A stretch of 64,000 nucleotides of DNA from Podochytrium sp. JEL0797 (taxonomy: Eukaryota > Chytridiomycota > Chytridiomycetes > Chytridiales > Chytriomycetaceae), in the NCBI GenBank assembly GCA_027596195.1, contig JADGJG010000001.1, positions 1 through 64,000 of the forward strand. The letters are read 5' to 3'. Shown piece by piece: positions 60,768-64,000 of this stretch; the stretch's first letter is position 1; each line of letters opens with the position of its first letter. The notes under the pieces are model-generated. The model ran no database searches, was not told where the DNA came from, and was given only the letters and a program-made list of their open reading frames with translations. The translations under genes and the position numbers were made by a program.

Positions 60768-62220
60768 TCATTTCGCCTTTTCACCCTCCGCAATCGCCTT
60801 GGACACTTCCAAAGGACAATCCACAAAATCTGCAAACTTGAGCCAATTGTGATTCAGCGCAAACACACCCAAACGCAGCACAACGTGGTTCAATTTGCCG
60901 CCAAACATCGTCTTCTTGTGCACCTGCCCCATTCGACTAACCTCTGAGTTCTTGGCAGCTTGTGGCACTCGTATTTTCGAATACAGTTCGAGAATCTTGG
61001 ACAAGGCCGTTTCCTTGGGAAGTTGTTCAAACAGAGCCAACAACACGCCAACATCCTCGAGTCCCGTGGCGAGGCCCAATCCCGCAGCGGGAATCATTCC
61101 GTGAGCCGAGTCCCCAATCAGCATGACGCGTTCCTTGTGGTATGTCTCCAAATCGGGGAGATCGTAGATGCTGGAAGGCGAAATGCGGTGCGACTTGCGC
61201 ATCATTTGGACCAGGTGGGCGGGTACTCCCCAACCTTGAATCATGTCGGCCAAGCGTTCGGCATGCTTGGGAAGATCGGAATAAGGACGGTACGTGTCGT
61301 CGTTGGATTCCTCGGCATCCGGCTCGCTGAGCGTCATGACTTGGACGGCGGCGACCGTGTCCGAAATCTTGAAGGAGCAGACAAACTGGCCGTCCGCAGT
61401 GCCAACGTAGAAAGCGCATACCTCCTCCAATTTGATGTTGTGTTCTCCAATATTGACGACCCCAATATAACCAATCATTCCGGTGTACTGCGCCTTGAGC
61501 TCTTTTCCGAACACAGCGCGACGGGTGGCAGAATGGATTCCGTCAGCACCAATCAGAAAATCTCCAGTGGCTGAGGTGCCGTCAGCAAAGACGGCCGTCA
61601 CGTCCGATTCTGTCTCGAACACGTCGACAATCTTTTTGCCGACAAACGTTCTGGTCCCAGCCTTGAACGCAGCTCGGACCAAAATATCATGAAGCTGCAA
61701 AATGAGAAAAAGGAGTGTTAATATCAGAGGGCAGAACCGAACTTGAAAAACAACGATTCAACAAACCTTGGCACGAAGAATCTGGACGCCGCACTTAATA
61801 TTCTTGTCGACAATGCCGCAGAAACCAGCCACCGTCGCGACATCGAGGGCGATCGGCGAAGAACCATCAATCTTGAACCATTTAATGAACGGGGTGCGGA
61901 TGGAATTGGCAATGACTTCATCAAGAACACCCAGAGTCTGAAGGACACGAAGCGCACTCGAATTCAGCGTCACAGCACCTTTATGGATTGAAAGAGAGGA
62001 GGAGGGTCAGTTAAATAAGGCGATCGGCCAATTTGCATAGTGCAAAGTGCAAACCTCCGGTTTCGCCAAAGTCGATCGGCTCGATAACCCCTCCGTTGGC
62101 TTTCTGGATTGCTTCCGCGAGGTTGACTTGATCGTACATGACACATTCATGGCCTTGCTGGCTGAGGGCGAGAGCTGTGGCAGCACCGACGAGTCCTGAT
62201 CCGGCAATGACCACTTTCAT
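60768..62220 (-). CDS. FAD-dependent aromatic monooxygenase, paralogue 7
   Basis: 434 residues; exons 62220-62055 (166 nt), 61978-61767 (212 nt) and 61694-60768 (927 nt), introns 76 and 72 nt. Motifs: VVIAGSGLVGAATALALSQQ, LIGADGIHSATRRAVFGKE, ERVMLIGDSAHGMIPAAGLG. The most diverged member: exon 2 has CGIVDKNIKCGVQILRAK where others have ETDPALQCPVQIMRSK, and the FAD-contacting MVPNAG is MIPAAG. Its genomic surroundings (ABCA and peroxiredoxin-like genes) differ from those of the main array. Probably an older duplicate with its own substrate. Confidence 0.9.
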
Positions 62221-62447
62221 TTTGTGGAGATGTTTGAAAGTGGCGCACGTGACCTCGATCAATTCAAAAACAGAGATTTTGAAGAAGGGAGAGGGAGGAG
62301 GTGGAAGAGACTGGGGAGCGTTCATGGTGTGGTTCCAGACACGGCCACGCCACTGCAGTCCCTCGCATTTTGGAAATTGGAAACAAAAAAGGAATGTAGA
62401 ATCAAATATTTATTTGAAGTCAAGAGCCGAAACCAGCATCATAAAAC

Positions 62448-63005
62448 TTACTGAAGAACATGGCTTCCCCACACGTACTTCTTGAAGTTGGGAACCTCCT
62501 TGGCACGGTTGTTCGAAAAATCGACTCCAGCAATCAACGCGTCCACAACAGGACGCGCCGAGAAGGGAGCCGAGCCGTAATCGAGGTACTTGATTTGGTT
62601 CTCGGGCGTCAAAAAGAACCACGCAGGCTCAGAGAACACCTGCTTCTGCTCAATGTAATCCGTCGGGACGCTCACGAACGTTCCCAACACTTTCATCTGG
62701 GCCGGCTCGAGCCCATACGCGACAGGGAATGGGATCTTGAGGTCCGACACGAACTGGGTCGCCTTGTCCTTGGCGTCGGCCGAGATGGCGATCAACTCGA
62801 TTCCGGCCTTAGCAAGTTTGGGGAGGTCGGCCGTGAGTTGCTTCATTGTGCCTTGGCAGAAGGGACAGAATTGTCCGCGGTAGATGACGACGAGTTTTGA
62901 CTTGCCGCCTTCAGCCTTGACGGCTTGTTTTTCACCCGTTGTGAGATTGACGCTGAGGGCCGGGAAGGTCTGGCCGGGGAGGAGGACTTGGTGGTAAGTA
63001 GCCAT
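62448..63005 (-). CDS. AhpC/TSA-type peroxiredoxin-like protein
   Basis: 185 residues, intronless, ATG 63005. Thioredoxin-fold AhpC/TSA family protein: VLLPGQTFPALSVNL at the start and KLVVIYRGQFCPFCQGTMK at the active site, with a CxxC pair (CPFC) in place of the TxxC of typical peroxiredoxins. LIAISADAKDKATQFVSDL and FPVAYGLEPAQMKVLG are further family blocks, and PAWFFLTPENQIKYLDYGSA occupies the C-terminal strand region. The CPFC motif hints at disulfide reductase or atypical peroxidase chemistry. Probably cytosolic. A broken copy of its 3' half lies in inverted orientation 112 bases upstream of its start codon. Confidence 0.85.
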   Translation of the reverse strand: MATYHQVLLPGQTFPALSVNLTTGEKQAVKAEGGKSKLVVIYRGQFCPFCQGTMKQLTADLPKLAKAGIELIAISADAKDKATQFVSDLKIPFPVAYGLEPAQMKVLGTFVSVPTDYIEQKQVFSEPAWFFLTPENQIKYLDYGSAPFSARPVVDALIAGVDFSNNRAKEVPNFKKYVWGSHVLQ

Positions 63006-63117
63006 TGTTGGAGTTTAGGGGGTGTTTTTGTTCTTTGTTAGGAAGCAAACATCGCGCTATTTATATTGTTTGGGAATGGAGGAAGTATTCGAAATTCAAA
63101 ATTCAAAAATTTCGAAT

Positions 63118-63326
63118 CAGTTTTTTTCCGAGAAATCTTCATCTCAACCTGCGTGGTACTTTTTTGATGAGAACAAAATCAATCAAGTACCTCGATTACG
63201 GGTCGGTTCCATTCTCGGCGCGTCCTGTTGTTGACGCGTTGAATTGCCGGTGTCGATTTTTCGAACAACATTGCCAGAGTTCCTAACTTCAAAAAGTTCG
63301 TGTGGGGAAGCCAGGCTGTTCAATAA
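63118..63326 (+). pseudogene. Inverted partial copy of the peroxiredoxin-like gene
   Basis: The plus strand reads, across frames, SQPAWYFFDEN, SIKYLDYGSVPFSARPVVDA and VPNFKKFVWGSQAVQ followed by a stop, matching PAWFFLTPEN, QIKYLDYGSAPFSARPVVDA and VPNFKKYVWGSHVLQ of the intact gene on the opposite strand. It starts at 'cagtttttttccgag', carries frameshifts and lacks the active-site half. It forms a head-to-head inverted pair with its parent. Confidence 0.9.
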
Positions 63327-63666
63327 TTGGTTTTCGAATTAAAATAATGATTCAGCTTGATACACGTATGAGACCGTAGCGATGAATGAATGTCGCGTTG
63401 GCAAGTTTCCCGGCGGGTCCTTCAAGGATCCAGGGCAGACGACACCAAAGTATTGATTGAGTTGGCGGAGGGTTGACCGGGTAAACCCCCCAGTAGCGTG
63501 AACCGTATGTTAAAAACATTTTTGGTACTTGCTTGACCGGGCCCGTCAAACACCCGTCAGGGCTCAAGAATACAAACTCAAAGATCCCAGTTCATCGCCG
63601 CATAAGCGACATTAAAGCTGTTTAGAAAGTAGAGTGCAGTCCAAAAACGGCATTGTCTTTCGACGA
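63327..63666. other. Intergenic, nothing recognised
   Basis: 340 bases between the inverted peroxiredoxin fragment and the gene at the window end. Contains the promoter of the latter. No known element recognised. Confidence 0.45.
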
Positions 63667-64000
63667 ATGAAGATCTCCATGACACCTCGCCATTCACCCC
63701 TCTCGCTCCAAAAACGCGTTCAAGAAGACATTCCGCCTCTAGCCCATAAATCGACGCTCTCTTCGAACCCAAAAATGTCGCGATCTTCTTCGCCGTACCA
63801 CAAACAATGCTGCGACGCGAGCCAAGTTTCCACGTCCAACGATTCCCTCGTTTCTGTTTCAGAGCCCACACTTTCTTCAACTGAGCTTGCGGCGGCCACT
63901 CTCAGCGTATATTCATCTCGACCAGGAAGCAGTGGCGCCTATATCACAAAAGTCAAGAACACGGAAAAACTTCGAGACGCGAACAACCCTTCGTCCCCTC
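63667..64000 (+). CDS. Start of an unknown serine-rich protein, cut by the window end
   Basis: An open frame from ATG 63667 (MKISMTPRHSPLSLQKRVQE) runs 111 codons to the last base without a stop. An internal ATG at 63679 is an alternative start. Composition is Ser/Pro/Thr-rich and low in hydrophobic residues (SRSSSPYHKQCCDAS, SNDSLVSVSEPTLSSTELAA), typical of a disordered regulatory N-terminus. No domain can be named from this part; the 3' end lies outside the window. Confidence 0.5.
   Translation, partial: MKISMTPRHSPLSLQKRVQEDIPPLAHKSTLSSNPKMSRSSSPYHKQCCDASQVSTSNDSLVSVSEPTLSSTELAAATLSVYSSRPGSSGAYITKVKNTEKLRDANNPSSP

Noticed and set aside
63352..63567. 71-codon minus-strand ORF and possible tRNA-like folds in the 63.3-63.6 kb spacer
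   Set aside because: No cloverleaf with the expected T-loop 'ttc' and acceptor pairing could be drawn, and the ORF has no recognisable domain.

Overview
The window is nuclear DNA of a fungus, most probably a zoosporic (chytrid-type) fungus. Genes are dense, lie on both strands and carry short GT-AG introns (about 40-120 nt). The gene content is fungal/opisthokont: GT8 glycosyltransferase, TPT-type sugar-phosphate transporter, fungal sphingolipid C9-methyltransferase, calcineurin B, ABCA half transporter, tRNase Z and F-box proteins. A large Sfi1/CCDC191-like Trp-repeat protein, expected in organisms with centrioles, and class-A-like seven-helix receptors favour a chytrid over Dikarya. I saw no rRNA, tRNA, CRISPR array or intact transposon.

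Region by region. 0-4.5 kb: a GT8 enzyme followed by small intronless serine-rich proteins sharing a basic C-terminus with tryptophan (R-R-W-V-R type). 4.8-9.3 kb: a TPT transporter, an F-box/AMN1-like LRR protein and a possible Tim44/MAIP1-like protein. 9.4-14.9 kb: more serine-rich basic-tail proteins around a tandem pair of 7TM receptors, one of which has lost its last helices. 14.9-21.3 kb: one HAD phosphatase and a tRNase Z among decayed pieces of HAD, ABCA, tRNase Z, LRR and methyltransferase genes. 21.3-28.4 kb: the C9-methyltransferase, an unknown 673-residue protein and the Trp-repeat protein. 28.5-30.2 kb: two pseudogenes. 30.4-43.2 kb: three cysteine-rich tail-anchored surface-type proteins and five of the window's seven FAD monooxygenase paralogues. 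43.4-51 kb: two divergent F-box/WD40 genes (the first with ubiquitin-interacting motifs), a sixth monooxygenase and calcineurin B. 51-57 kb: zinc-finger and coiled-coil remnants, three more HAD phosphatases and an F-box/LxGxIP LRR gene beside its own broken copy. 57-64 kb: an ABCA half transporter, the seventh monooxygenase, a peroxiredoxin-like gene with an inverted broken copy beside it, and the start of an unknown gene cut by the window end.

The dominant theme is local duplication followed by decay. At least ten partial gene copies lie in the window, most within 0.1-6 kb of an intact relative (a few are tens of kb away), and the monooxygenase array shows patchy near-identity indicating recent duplication or gene conversion. 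Splice sites were placed by eye from reading-frame continuity, paralogue comparison and GT/AG signals; no transcript data were available.
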